Assembly: GCA_022565075.1 (NCBI GenBank)
Contig: JADFKG010000027.1
Coordinates: 1-16,687, forward strand
Direction of reading: 5' to 3'
DNA: 16,687 nt
Source: Chloroflexota bacterium
GTDB taxonomy: Bacteria; Chloroflexota; Dehalococcoidia; SM23-28-2; RBG-16-64-32
The translations under genes were made by a program, and so were the position numbers. The notes beneath the pieces were generated by a model. It was given only the letters and a program-made list of their open reading frames with translations, made no database searches and was not told where the DNA came from. Below are positions 1 through 7,046 of the stretch, piece after piece. Within the stretch, counting starts at the first letter, position 1; each line of letters starts with the position of its first letter.

Positions 1-37
1 GCCGCCGCCGCCAGACCCACGATCTCCGTGGCGTCCA

Positions 38-247
38 TCAGGCGGCGTACCCGACCTCGGAGACGAGACCCGAGGCGGCGAGCGCAACGGGAAGGACGGC
101 CAGCAGGCCCCGGCACACGCGGCGGCCAATGATCCGGCGCCAGCCCGCCACGGCGAAGGCAGCCGCCAGCGGCCCCGGACTGAGAGCACTCGTGAGGCTG
201 ACGACGAAGAACGCGCCGAAGTTAGCGGCCAAGGCGGCGGCGGACAT
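38..247 (-). pseudogene. LysE/RhtB-type exporter, N-terminal fragment, probably broken
   Basis: The 69-residue product has the typical start of a LysE-family amino acid exporter: a hydrophobic first helix followed by the family's S-x-SPGP turn (SALSPGP). The reading frame then stops at 38-40, far short of the usual ~200 residues. Downstream of that stop, another minus-strand frame reads RLMDATEIVGLAAAA to the window edge, which looks like the start of the next LysE membrane segment. A frameshift near the stop is the simplest reading. The typical helix-2 motif (GHxxxE) is not visible, so the middle part may also be degraded. The gene is divergent from livG. It could instead be a short intact gene, but the truncated topology argues against that. 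Confidence 0.45.
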
Positions 248-255
248 TTGTGTCG

Positions 256-284
256 AGTGTGCCCGCCACTCGCCGGAGGGTCAA
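256..284 (-). promoter_or_regulatory. Candidate promoter of the LysE-like fragment, leaderless type
   Basis: On the minus strand TTGACC (284-279) lies 17 bp from CACACT (261-256). The -10 ends 8 nt before the ATG at 247, so a transcript would start almost at the start codon. No Shine-Dalgarno is present. The -35 is good and the -10 is weak. Confidence 0.3.
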
Positions 285-307
285 CGTCGTCGCACGAGGG
301 CGTATAC

Positions 308-1111
308 TTGACCACTCAGAAACCGATGAACAGCGACCAGCGTCCGCCTATCCTGACCGTTGAGGACGTAAGCAAGGCTTTCGGCGGTCTGAAGGCCGTC
401 AACCATGCCAACCTTGAGGTCGCTGAGGGCAGCATCACCGGCCTGATCGGGCCCAACGGCGCTGGGAAAACGACCCTCTTCAACATCATCTCCGGCTTCA
501 TCAAGCCCGACTCCGGACACATCGCCTTTCAGGGCGAAAGGATAGACGGCATCCCACCGCATAGAGTCTTCCACCGCGGGCTGGTACGCACGTTCCAGAT
601 CCCACGTGAGTTCGGCGGTATGACCGTACTGGAGAACCTGATGCTCGTGCCCAAAGACCAGGAGGGCGAGCACCTGTGGGCCGCCTGGTTCTTGCCCTGG
701 CGCGTCTCCAGGCAGGAGGACGAAAACTTCACGAAAGCAGAGGAGGTCCTGCGCTTCCTCAACCTGCACCAGTTGCGCGACGAATATGCGCTCAACCTCT
801 CCGGCGGTCAGAAGAAGCTCCTCGAACTCGGCCGCACGCTGATGTGCAACCCGAAGATGATTCTCTTAGACGAGCCGGCGGCCGGCGTCAATCGCACGCT
901 AATGCGCGGCATCGTCAACGACATCAAGCGCCTGCGCCAAGACCTGGGGATCACGTTCTTCGTCATCGAGCACGACATGGACATCGTTGCCCTGCTCTGC
1001 GACAGGCTGATCGTGATGAGCGAGGGCTCAAAGCTCGCCGAGGGAACGCCCGAGGAGGTGCGCGCCGACGAGCGCGTTCTAGAGGCCTACCTTGGCGGAC
1101 AGGTCCGATGA
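308..1111 (+). CDS. livG: Branched-chain amino acid/amide ABC transporter ATP-binding protein LivG
   Basis: This is the cytoplasmic ATPase subunit of a HAAT-family (Liv) importer; it powers uptake with LivF. Counting from the ATG at 326, the Walker A motif GPNGAGKTT is at residues 42-50, the ABC signature LSGGQ at 158-162 and Walker B MILLDEP at 178-184, followed by the H-loop in IEHDMD. The C-terminal stretch after the H-loop (RLIVMSEGSKLAEGTPEEV) is typical of LivG. Start choice is open. TTG at 308 has GAGGG at 296-300 with 7-nt spacing, whereas ATG at 326 has no ribosome site; I prefer 308 (267 residues), with 326 giving 261. A TATACT at 303-308 could be a -10 box if 326 is used. The stop overlaps the livF start as ATGA. 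It is the first gene of livGFHM. Confidence 0.95.
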   Translation: MTTQKPMNSDQRPPILTVEDVSKAFGGLKAVNHANLEVAEGSITGLIGPNGAGKTTLFNIISGFIKPDSGHIAFQGERIDGIPPHRVFHRGLVRTFQIPREFGGMTVLENLMLVPKDQEGEHLWAAWFLPWRVSRQEDENFTKAEEVLRFLNLHQLRDEYALNLSGGQKKLLELGRTLMCNPKMILLDEPAAGVNRTLMRGIVNDIKRLRQDLGITFFVIEHDMDIVALLCDRLIVMSEGSKLAEGTPEEVRADERVLEAYLGGQVR

Positions 1112-1833
1112 CGAAGACTCAGGCCGCGCCCCTGCTGGAAGTGAAGGACGTCGTCGCCGGTTACGCCAGCGAAGTCGACATCCTTCACGGCGTATCCATC
1201 ACGGTTCATGGCGGCGAAATGGTGGCGATCATCGGCCCCAACGGCGCCGGCAAGTCAACGCTCCTGCGGGCGATCTTCGGCCTGCTGGCCGCACGCCGCG
1301 GGCAGATCAAGCTCAAGGGTCAGGATGTCACCAACCACGCGCCTAACGAGCTGGTACTACGCGGCCTCTCCTACGTACCGCAGGTAGACAACGTCTTCCC
1401 CTCGCTCTCGATCCTCGAGAACCTGGAGATGGGTGCCTTCATCCGCGAAGAGGGCCTCGCCGAGCGGCTGGAGTACGTCCTCTCCCTCTTCCCCGACCTC
1501 GCGGGCCGCCGCGGCGAAAAGGCAGGCAAACTCTCCGGCGGCCAACGCCAGATGCTGGCCCTGGGCCGCGCCCTGATGCTCGACCCGAACGTCCTCCTCC
1601 TCGACGAACCGTCCGCAAGCCTCTCCCCGAAGATGGTCGACATGATCTTCGACCGTATCAAGATGATCAACGCCGAGGGCACCGGTATCCTCCTCGTCGA
1701 GCAGAACGCCCGCGAGGCGCTCAGCGTATGTCACAGGGGGTACGTGCTGGCGATGGGCGAGAACCGGCTGGAAGGCGAAGCGAAGAGCCTCCTCGACAAC
1801 GAAGAGGTCGGAAAGCTTTACATGGGAACCTAG
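1108..1833 (+). CDS. livF: Branched-chain amino acid/amide ABC transporter ATP-binding protein LivF
   Basis: This is the second ATPase subunit of the Liv importer, 241 residues, the normal LivF length. Walker A GPNGAGKST is at residues 43-51, the signature LSGGQ at 142-146 and Walker B VLLLDEP at 162-168, followed by the LVEQNA stretch characteristic of LivF rather than LivG. It begins at an ATG that overlaps the livG stop (ATGA), implying translational coupling, and ends 3 nt before livH. In this family LivG and LivF form the heterodimeric motor beneath the LivH/LivM membrane pair. A longer reading that extends upstream over livG is a different-frame run-on and is not supported. Confidence 0.95.
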   Translation: MTKTQAAPLLEVKDVVAGYASEVDILHGVSITVHGGEMVAIIGPNGAGKSTLLRAIFGLLAARRGQIKLKGQDVTNHAPNELVLRGLSYVPQVDNVFPSLSILENLEMGAFIREEGLAERLEYVLSLFPDLAGRRGEKAGKLSGGQRQMLALGRALMLDPNVLLLDEPSASLSPKMVDMIFDRIKMINAEGTGILLVEQNAREALSVCHRGYVLAMGENRLEGEAKSLLDNEEVGKLYMGT

Positions 1834-1836
1834 CGG

Positions 1837-2934
1837 ATGGCGACGCCACAGACGATCTCGCCGAATCTTGGGGATCGTCTGCGTGGCTTCCAGCGTTCAG
1901 CCGGCAACATCGCCGCCGGTGGCGGCCTTTGGGCGGCGATCATCGGTTTCACGGTCTGGGCAGCGTTTGCCGAGCGTGACGCGCTGACAGTCGGCATCGT
2001 GCTCGGGGCGATCCTCGCCTTGGGCGCAGTGGGCCTCACACTGATCTTTGGCGTGCTCAAGTTCGCGCACTTCGCCCACGGAGATTCGATGATGCTGTCG
2101 GCGTTCATAGCCTGGCTCCTACTGAACGGAATCATCGTCGGCGAACGAGCAGGGTCGGAGACCACGCTGCTGCCAGTCACCATCAACGACCTACCGGGCG
2201 CCGACAGCGCCATCTGGGAGTTCTCGTTCGGCTACGGCCTGATCGTGGCGATGCTGCTGACCGCAGTCCTGACGGCCGGAATGATGGTCGGCATCGACCG
2301 GGTCGTTTACCGCCGGCTGAGGAGGCGTAAGAGCGGCATCGTGATATTCGCCATCGCCTCGCTGGGTCTGGCCTTCGTGATGCGCAGCGTGATCCTGATC
2401 TTCTGGGGGCCGACGCCGCGCCTGTACACACCGGGCATCCGAAACCGCATCGATCTGCCGTTCGATGTGAGCGTGCTGGCGGATCAACTGTTCATCCTCG
2501 CTGCCGCCTTCGTCGTCACCGGAATCGTCTACGTAATGCTCTTCCGTACGAAGCTGGGCAAGGCGATGCGTGCCATGGCCGACAACCCGGATCTGGCCCT
2601 CATCAGCGGTATCGACACCGACCGCATCATCACCTGGACGTGGGCCGTCGCCGGTTGCCTCATCGCCGTCGCCGGCGTCCTGCTGGCTCTCCAGGCGCAT
2701 CTGGACTCGGAGTTAGGGTTCGCGCTGCTACTGCCTCTATTCGCCGCCGCGATCGTCGGCGGCCTCGGGAATCCGCAGGGTGCATTGGTTGGCGGATTCG
2801 TCGTCGGCATAACACAGGAGGTTGCTGTCACATTCGACTTCCTTAGTCCAGGCTACAAATTCTCTGTCGCCTTCGCCATCCTTATCCTGATCCTCCTCGT
2901 CCGCCCACGCGGCCTCTTCGGGGAACGATCGTGA
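1837..2934 (+). CDS. livH: Branched-chain amino acid/amide ABC transporter permease LivH
   Basis: This is an inner-membrane permease of the Liv importer, 365 residues. The conserved LivH core starts near residue 66 with GLTLIFGVLKFAHFAHGD, matching the family's GLNLIFGVxxxxNFAHG. The ATPase-contact region contains AMRAMADNPDLALISGI, and the late conserved block reads AAAIVGGLGNPQGALVGG. It is longer than typical LivH (~290-310), owing to a ~35-residue N-terminal extension and an insertion of roughly 30-40 residues after the LivH core (around VGERAGSETT). The start is 3 nt after the livF stop with no strong Shine-Dalgarno, so it is probably coupled. The stop overlaps the livM GTG start. Confidence 0.93.
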   Translation: MATPQTISPNLGDRLRGFQRSAGNIAAGGGLWAAIIGFTVWAAFAERDALTVGIVLGAILALGAVGLTLIFGVLKFAHFAHGDSMMLSAFIAWLLLNGIIVGERAGSETTLLPVTINDLPGADSAIWEFSFGYGLIVAMLLTAVLTAGMMVGIDRVVYRRLRRRKSGIVIFAIASLGLAFVMRSVILIFWGPTPRLYTPGIRNRIDLPFDVSVLADQLFILAAAFVVTGIVYVMLFRTKLGKAMRAMADNPDLALISGIDTDRIITWTWAVAGCLIAVAGVLLALQAHLDSELGFALLLPLFAAAIVGGLGNPQGALVGGFVVGITQEVAVTFDFLSPGYKFSVAFAILILILLVRPRGLFGERS

Positions 2935-4121
2935 TACTCGCCGGCAAGCGTCCAGCCTGGGCGCGCGGCCTGAAGCCGTCCGACTTCATCGCAACGGCCG
3001 TGCTCCTGACGATTACGCTAGCGATCCCGTTCATCGCATACGAGCAGTCCCGCGGTGCGTTCCCGGACGGCAACATCGCCGGCACCATGAGCTTTTACAC
3101 GGCGTTTCTAGTCACCGTCGGCGTCTTCGCCCTCCTCACTATGGGGCTCAACATCCAGTGGGGATACACGGGCGTGATCAACTTCGGCGTGCTAGCGTTC
3201 TTCATGCTCGGCGCCTACACAACCGCCATCATCACGAAGGGCGACCCGCAGGGCGACTTCACAACCTACATCGGCGGCTGGGGTAACGATCTGAACCTCA
3301 TCCCCGCCCTTGCGACCGACCAATGGTTACCGTTCGTGATCGCGACGGCGGCCGCAGCACTGGCGGCCGGGCTGCTGGCACTCCTGGTAGCATTCCCCAC
3401 CCTGCACCTGCGCGAGGATTACCTGGCGATCGCAACGATCGGCATCGCCGAAGTCATGCGGCGCGTGGTCATCGAGGAGCGCTGGATGGTGAACGGATCA
3501 CGAGGTCTGACCGGCGTTCCACAACCGCTGGGCGGCCTCGTGGATCAGAGCGACTATAAGTACCTTAACGTCGTGATCGTCGGCATCGTCGTTATCATCG
3601 TCTTCTTCGCCCTCGAACGCGCCGTGCGCTCGCCCTGGGGGCGCGTTCTGCGGGGCCTTAGCGACGATGAAGAGGCGACCGCGGCCAGCGGCAAGAACGT
3701 CTTCGCCTTCAAGACACAGAGCTTCGTCGTGGGCGCAGCGATCATGGGCATCGGCGGCTCGATGTACGCTTACGCGTTCTCCGCGCTCAGCCCGGACGCC
3801 TTCACTCACCTCTTCGCAACGTTCATCTTCTGGGCGATGCTGATGGTTGGCGGCAGCGGTAACAATAAAGGGGCGATCGCCGGCGCATACGTCATCTGGG
3901 GCCTGTGGACGATCAGCCTCCAGATGCAGGGTTACGAGTTGGGCGACGTCATCGAAAGCCGGATGCCGTTCATCCGCGGGCTGTTGCTGGGCGTGGCTAT
4001 CGTCGGCGTGCTGCTCATCCGCCCGCTCGGCCTCCTGCCACAGGAGCGCCGCGTCTCGGCCTGGGTAGAGCGGCGCGTGAAGAAAGAACGCTCCACCCCG
4101 GCGCCACCCGCCGAGACGTAG
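2931..4121 (+). CDS. livM: Branched-chain amino acid/amide ABC transporter permease LivM
   Basis: This is the second membrane permease of the Liv importer, 396 residues with many hydrophobic segments. Family landmarks are GLNIQWGYTGVINFG from residue 72, the FPTLHLREDYLAIATIGIAEVMR block (canonical LRGDYFAIATLGFxEIxR), the SRGLTGVPQPL loop, and a cytoplasmic LRGLSDDEEATAASG coupling segment. The GTG start at 2931 overlaps the livH stop (GTGA), with GGGGAA about 5 nt upstream. It is the last gene of the operon and is followed by a perfect hairpin. The solute receptor gene is not in the operon: it lies just past the hairpin on the opposite strand. Confidence 0.94.
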   Translation: MILAGKRPAWARGLKPSDFIATAVLLTITLAIPFIAYEQSRGAFPDGNIAGTMSFYTAFLVTVGVFALLTMGLNIQWGYTGVINFGVLAFFMLGAYTTAIITKGDPQGDFTTYIGGWGNDLNLIPALATDQWLPFVIATAAAALAAGLLALLVAFPTLHLREDYLAIATIGIAEVMRRVVIEERWMVNGSRGLTGVPQPLGGLVDQSDYKYLNVVIVGIVVIIVFFALERAVRSPWGRVLRGLSDDEEATAASGKNVFAFKTQSFVVGAAIMGIGGSMYAYAFSALSPDAFTHLFATFIFWAMLMVGGSGNNKGAIAGAYVIWGLWTISLQMQGYELGDVIESRMPFIRGLLLGVAIVGVLLIRPLGLLPQERRVSAWVERRVKKERSTPAPPAET

Positions 4122-4140
4122 GGCCGCGGCACACAGATGA

Positions 4141-4171
4141 AACGGGGGGAGGCGAATCGCCTCCCCCCGTT
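4141..4171. terminator. Bidirectional hairpin between livM and the convergent receptor gene
   Basis: A 15-bp perfect inverted repeat (AACGGGGGGAGGCGA, one central A, then its complement) sits in the 73-bp gap between two convergent stop codons. The stem is very GC-rich. The plus strand continues with TTCTACTTCCGGCTTTTT and the minus strand with TTCATCTG, so the U-tract is poor on both sides. Its position supports a shared terminator for both transcripts. Confidence 0.75.
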
Positions 4172-4194
4172 CTACTTCCGGCTTTTTCGGACTA

Positions 4195-5544
4195 CTAGGG
4201 AGTGATGTCCTCGACAGTGAGCGTAGCCAAGTCGACCTTCCAGAGCTTGTCCTGGACGAACTCCTCGGCCGCCGCGTCGACGTGGAACCACTCGATAGCT
4301 CCAACTGCCGGGTCTCCCGCGCTGTCGAACTCCAGCGGACCGGTGACACCCTCGTAGTTGATGTCCTCGCCGGCGGCGAGCGCGGTCTTGGCGGCGGCAA
4401 AGCCTTCAGGACCGGGGTCGATCACTGTACCTGGGGCGTTCGCTACGTTGCGGAGCTCATCACGGATCGCTGTCCGATCAGTGCTGCCTGCAGCCTCGGC
4501 TGCGAGCGCGATCACGTAGACAGCATCGTAGGCTTCCTTGATGAACGGCAACTGCGGAAAATCGCCGTATACGGCTTCGTACCGCTCTTCAAAGCTCGAA
4601 TCGGCGTCGCTCGGGAGCGCCGCCGGAGCCGTTCCACGAACGCCGTCGAACTCGGCCCAGCCGAGCTTGTCCAGCATGTCCGTTGACTTCGTGCCGTCGA
4701 CGAAGATGATGTTCTCGAACAGGTCGCCTTCAATGGCTTCGCGCAGGAAGATTCCGGCGCTCTCCGGGTACGCCATAGCCGCCAAAGCGTCGGCGCCTTC
4801 GCACTCAGCTAGCTCGGAAGCGTAGGTCACCTGCGCCTCTTCGTGCGGGACGGCGGCGTTGATGGCGCCGCCCAGGTTCTCGAACGCAGCGGTGAACGCG
4901 TCGCTCAGGCCTTCGCCGTAGGCGTTGTTCACGAAGATGTTGCAGACCGTTCCGTAGCCGGCATCGTCCGCGAGGTTGGCCAGTAGGAGGCCCTGCGCCG
5001 CGTCAGAGATCGTCGTGCGGAAAAGGAAGTCGTTGTCGTTAGCGTCCGTCAGCCCCGGGCTGGTGGAAGCGGGCGAGATCAGGACAACGCCCGCGGGGCC
5101 CGTCACCTGCTCCGCGACGCGAAGCGTAACGCCGCTTGAAAGCGCCCCAACGATACCCTGGACGCCTTCGATGTCCACGAGGCGTTGTGCGTCCGTAGCA
5201 GCCTGGTCCGGGTTCGTGCCGGTATCACCGCGCACCAGCTCAACGTCCTGACCGTTGACACCACCGGCTTCGTTGATCTCAGTCACGGCCAGTTCGACGC
5301 CGTTGAAGATCGGCTCACCGAAGTCGGACAGACCGCCAGTAAACGACAGCAGGGCGCCGATCTTCAGCGGAGCACCCGGATCGAGAGTATCGTCCGGCGC
5401 GTCGCCGGTATCCGCCGGAGCGTCCGTCGGACTAGCGTCACCATCATCGTCATCATCACCACAGGCTACCGCGAGACCGAGCAACGCAATAAGCGCACCG
5501 ACAAGCAGCCACCTCCAAGATATCTGGGGCAAGGATTTCAGCAT
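4195..5544 (-). CDS. Branched-chain amino acid/amide ABC transporter substrate-binding lipoprotein
   Basis: This is the extracytoplasmic receptor (Peripla_BP_6 fold) that delivers solute to LivHM. It has 449 residues from the ATG at 5544. That start is preferred over the ATG at 5550 because GGAGG (5556-5552) lies 7 nt from it but only 1 nt from the upstream one. A signal peptide runs to the lipobox LAVAC with lipidated Cys28. An acidic, low-complexity linker (GDDDDDGDASPTD and onward) extends to ~58. The domain opens with PLKIGALLSFTGGL (lobe 1) and includes GVELAVTEINEAGG. Lobe 2 carries IKEAYDAVYVIALAAEAAG and late block GVTGPLEF. The gene converges on livGFHM. The ligand (amino acid, amide or urea) cannot be set from sequence. 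Confidence 0.93.
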   Translation of the reverse strand: MLKSLPQISWRWLLVGALIALLGLAVACGDDDDDGDASPTDAPADTGDAPDDTLDPGAPLKIGALLSFTGGLSDFGEPIFNGVELAVTEINEAGGVNGQDVELVRGDTGTNPDQAATDAQRLVDIEGVQGIVGALSSGVTLRVAEQVTGPAGVVLISPASTSPGLTDANDNDFLFRTTISDAAQGLLLANLADDAGYGTVCNIFVNNAYGEGLSDAFTAAFENLGGAINAAVPHEEAQVTYASELAECEGADALAAMAYPESAGIFLREAIEGDLFENIIFVDGTKSTDMLDKLGWAEFDGVRGTAPAALPSDADSSFEERYEAVYGDFPQLPFIKEAYDAVYVIALAAEAAGSTDRTAIRDELRNVANAPGTVIDPGPEGFAAAKTALAAGEDINYEGVTGPLEFDSAGDPAVGAIEWFHVDAAAEEFVQDKLWKVDLATLTVEDITP

Positions 5545-5551
5545 GAGCATG

Positions 5552-5556
5552 CCTCC
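5552..5556 (-). promoter_or_regulatory. Ribosome binding site that decides the receptor start
   Basis: GGAGG on the minus strand lies 7 nt from the ATG at 5544 and 1 nt from the in-frame ATG at 5550, favouring the downstream start. Confidence 0.7.
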
Positions 5557-5568
5557 TTTTGCTTTTCA

Positions 5569-5589
5569 AGTCCGGCTGGTAGCCGGACT
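5569..5589 (-). other. 5'-leader hairpin between the two receptor genes
   Basis: A perfect 9-bp stem with a 3-nt loop (AGTCCGGCT ACC AGCCGGACT on the minus strand) lies 12 nt upstream of the GGAGG of the receptor gene and just after its predicted transcription start. It could terminate read-through from the upstream permuted gene, stabilise the mRNA 5' end, or attenuate. It has no U-tract, so simple intrinsic termination is doubtful. Confidence 0.5.
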
Positions 5590-5596
5590 GCAAGCA

Positions 5597-5625
5597 AATG
5601 TAATGGCGTAGAATCTGAGGGTCAA
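5597..5625 (-). promoter_or_regulatory. Sigma-A-like promoter of the substrate-binding lipoprotein gene
   Basis: On the minus strand TTGACC (5625-5620) is followed by a 17-bp spacer and TACATT (5602-5597). The -35 matches consensus at 5 of 6 positions and the -10 at 4 of 6. Transcription would begin near 5590, at the foot of the leader hairpin. It lies wholly in the 87-bp gap after the permuted receptor gene, so the normal receptor can be transcribed separately. Confidence 0.5.
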
Positions 5626-5631
5626 GCGCGC

Positions 5632-6936
5632 TTACGTTCCCAAACACGCCGATATCGCGCCTCCAGCGGCCTCATCACCGCTCAGCTCCATCACCAGCCT
5701 AACGCCACCTCCCTTCAGTTCGAAAATGTCTCGGAATACGTTCGCCAGCGCCTTGTTACGGGCGCCCGGCTCAAAAATCACACACACAACCGTCGCTTCG
5801 TCCTCCAACGCGACGTTCGCCAACGGCGGCGCTTCCAGTGACTCAGACATGGCGCCGCGGAAGACCGGCCCGCCCACCGCCAGCGCCAGCAGCGGCGAGC
5901 TCGTGAGCGCGATGTGCAGTCCGCGGACGGCCTCAGCTACCGCCAGCGCACCCTCCCCGGGCGGGCCGACGATCGCGCTGACACCCTGATCTTCTATGTT
6001 CCGGACAGCCGCTGCCGTCTGAGAAGCGTCGGCAGCGCCATCGATCAGCACCTCTATTGGCGCGCCGAAGAGGCCGCCGGCGTCGTTGATCTCGTCCACA
6101 GCCATCTGCATCGCGTCGCCCACCGCTCGGCCGCTGACCGTCTGAAGCGGCAGGACGGCGCCAATGCGCAGCGGCCCATCCGGCGTCCCGGCGACAGCCG
6201 AGAGTTCACCGGCCGGAATGACGGCGCCGACCTCAGCCGCCAGGTCGACATCACGGATCTCCAGGTCGACGACTTGCTCGCCCAACAGCCGCCAGACGGT
6301 CACACGCCCCTTCGCCAGATCGCCATCGTCGGTAAAGTCGACCTGACCGGAGACGCCGATGTAGTTTACGTCGCCGCCTTCGGTCAGCGCCTGGACCGCC
6401 GCCGAGAACGCCTCCCCGCCGGGGTTCACGATCTCGCCCGGTGAGTTGGCGACGTAGTGCACGTTGTCGCGAACCGCCGCTCCGTCCGTCGAGTTCGCAG
6501 CGGCCGCGGCGAGAGCGATCAGGTACACGGCGTCGTAGGCTTCTCGAACGCCGGCGAAGTCTGCGGGCGACGTGCCGAACCGCGCCTCGTAAGCCGCGTC
6601 AAACGCCTCCGACCCGATAGCGGTGAGACTGACGCCCTTGGCGATCGCCTCTCCCGGTAGGCTGACGCCGCGGAACGAGGCTTCGTCGCGGCTGCTGCCC
6701 CCGAGGAAGAACTTCGCCGGAGCGCCCGCCTGGAGCACCCGGCCCAAAGCCTGCGCGGTGCCGTCGGGCGACGCGAAAATCACCACGGCTTCAGCCGCCC
6801 CTAGATCGGAACGAGGCGTCTCAGCCGGAGTCCCCTCATCAGTGGGCGACGGCAAGCCGCCTTCGTCGTCTCCGCATGACGCGACGATCACCGCCAGGCA
6901 GACGGTCAGAAGCACGGCTGCAGCGCGGCCAAACAT
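5632..6936 (-). CDS. Circularly permuted Peripla_BP_6-type substrate-binding lipoprotein
   Basis: This is a 434-residue predicted lipoprotein: a signal peptide, then the lipobox VASC with Cys21, then a Ser/Thr/Pro-rich linker to ~45. Residues ~46-230 resemble the C-terminal half of the adjacent receptor (EAYDAVYLIALAAAAANST against EAYDAVYVIALAAEAAGST; VNYIGVSGQVDF against INYEGVTGPLEF). Residues ~254-434 resemble its N-terminal half (PLRIGAVLPLQTVSG against PLKIGALLSFTGGLS; AVDEINDAGG against AVTEINEAGG; VSAIVGPPGEG against VQGIVGALSSG). The chain ends at SACLGT, opposite AECEGA in the paralogue, exactly where the N-terminal half begins. The order is thus swapped without apparent loss. The likely role is extracytoplasmic solute binding, either with the Liv importer or as a sensor (inferred). 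It has no good ribosome site and is probably leaderless. Confidence 0.88.
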   Translation of the reverse strand: MFGRAAAVLLTVCLAVIVASCGDDEGGLPSPTDEGTPAETPRSDLGAAEAVVIFASPDGTAQALGRVLQAGAPAKFFLGGSSRDEASFRGVSLPGEAIAKGVSLTAIGSEAFDAAYEARFGTSPADFAGVREAYDAVYLIALAAAAANSTDGAAVRDNVHYVANSPGEIVNPGGEAFSAAVQALTEGGDVNYIGVSGQVDFTDDGDLAKGRVTVWRLLGEQVVDLEIRDVDLAAEVGAVIPAGELSAVAGTPDGPLRIGAVLPLQTVSGRAVGDAMQMAVDEINDAGGLFGAPIEVLIDGAADASQTAAAVRNIEDQGVSAIVGPPGEGALAVAEAVRGLHIALTSSPLLALAVGGPVFRGAMSESLEAPPLANVALEDEATVVCVIFEPGARNKALANVFRDIFELKGGGVRLVMELSGDEAAGGAISACLGT

Positions 6937-6945
6937 GTTCCATAA

Positions 6946-6974
6946 ACGGTATGTGTCGCCGAACCAGGGGTCAA
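6946..6974 (-). promoter_or_regulatory. Candidate leaderless promoter of the permuted receptor gene
   Basis: On the minus strand TTGACC (6974-6969), a 17-bp spacer and TACCGT (6951-6946) end 9 nt before the ATG at 6936. The same TTGACC -35 with the same spacing occurs before the paralogue. Lack of a Shine-Dalgarno fits a leaderless transcript. The -10 matches consensus at only 3 of 6 positions. Confidence 0.35.
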
Positions 6975-7046
6975 CCGGCCTCTAGCGCCACAACGCTGGA
7001 TATCCTACGCTGAATCCAACGTGAATAGAGCACAGAGGACGACCTG

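Noticed and set aside
303..308. TATACT as a livG -10 box
   Set aside because: No matching -35 lies 16-18 bp upstream, and the same bases are better explained as the spacer and start region of a GAGGG-led TTG start. I mention it only in the livG entry.
676..1107. Upstream extension of the livF frame over livG
   Set aside because: The translation there is R/H/P-rich with no homology. The ATG at 1108 overlaps the livG stop and gives the normal LivF length.
3498..4400. Minus-strand frame of 300 codons across the livM end and terminator
   Set aside because: It crosses the bidirectional terminator and overlaps two clear genes. Its composition is antisense-like (R, S, E, D runs).
5448..5464. Short CAT/CATCAT-type simple repeat in the receptor gene
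   Set aside because: It simply encodes the poly-Asp linker after the lipobox and is not a regulatory or mobile repeat.
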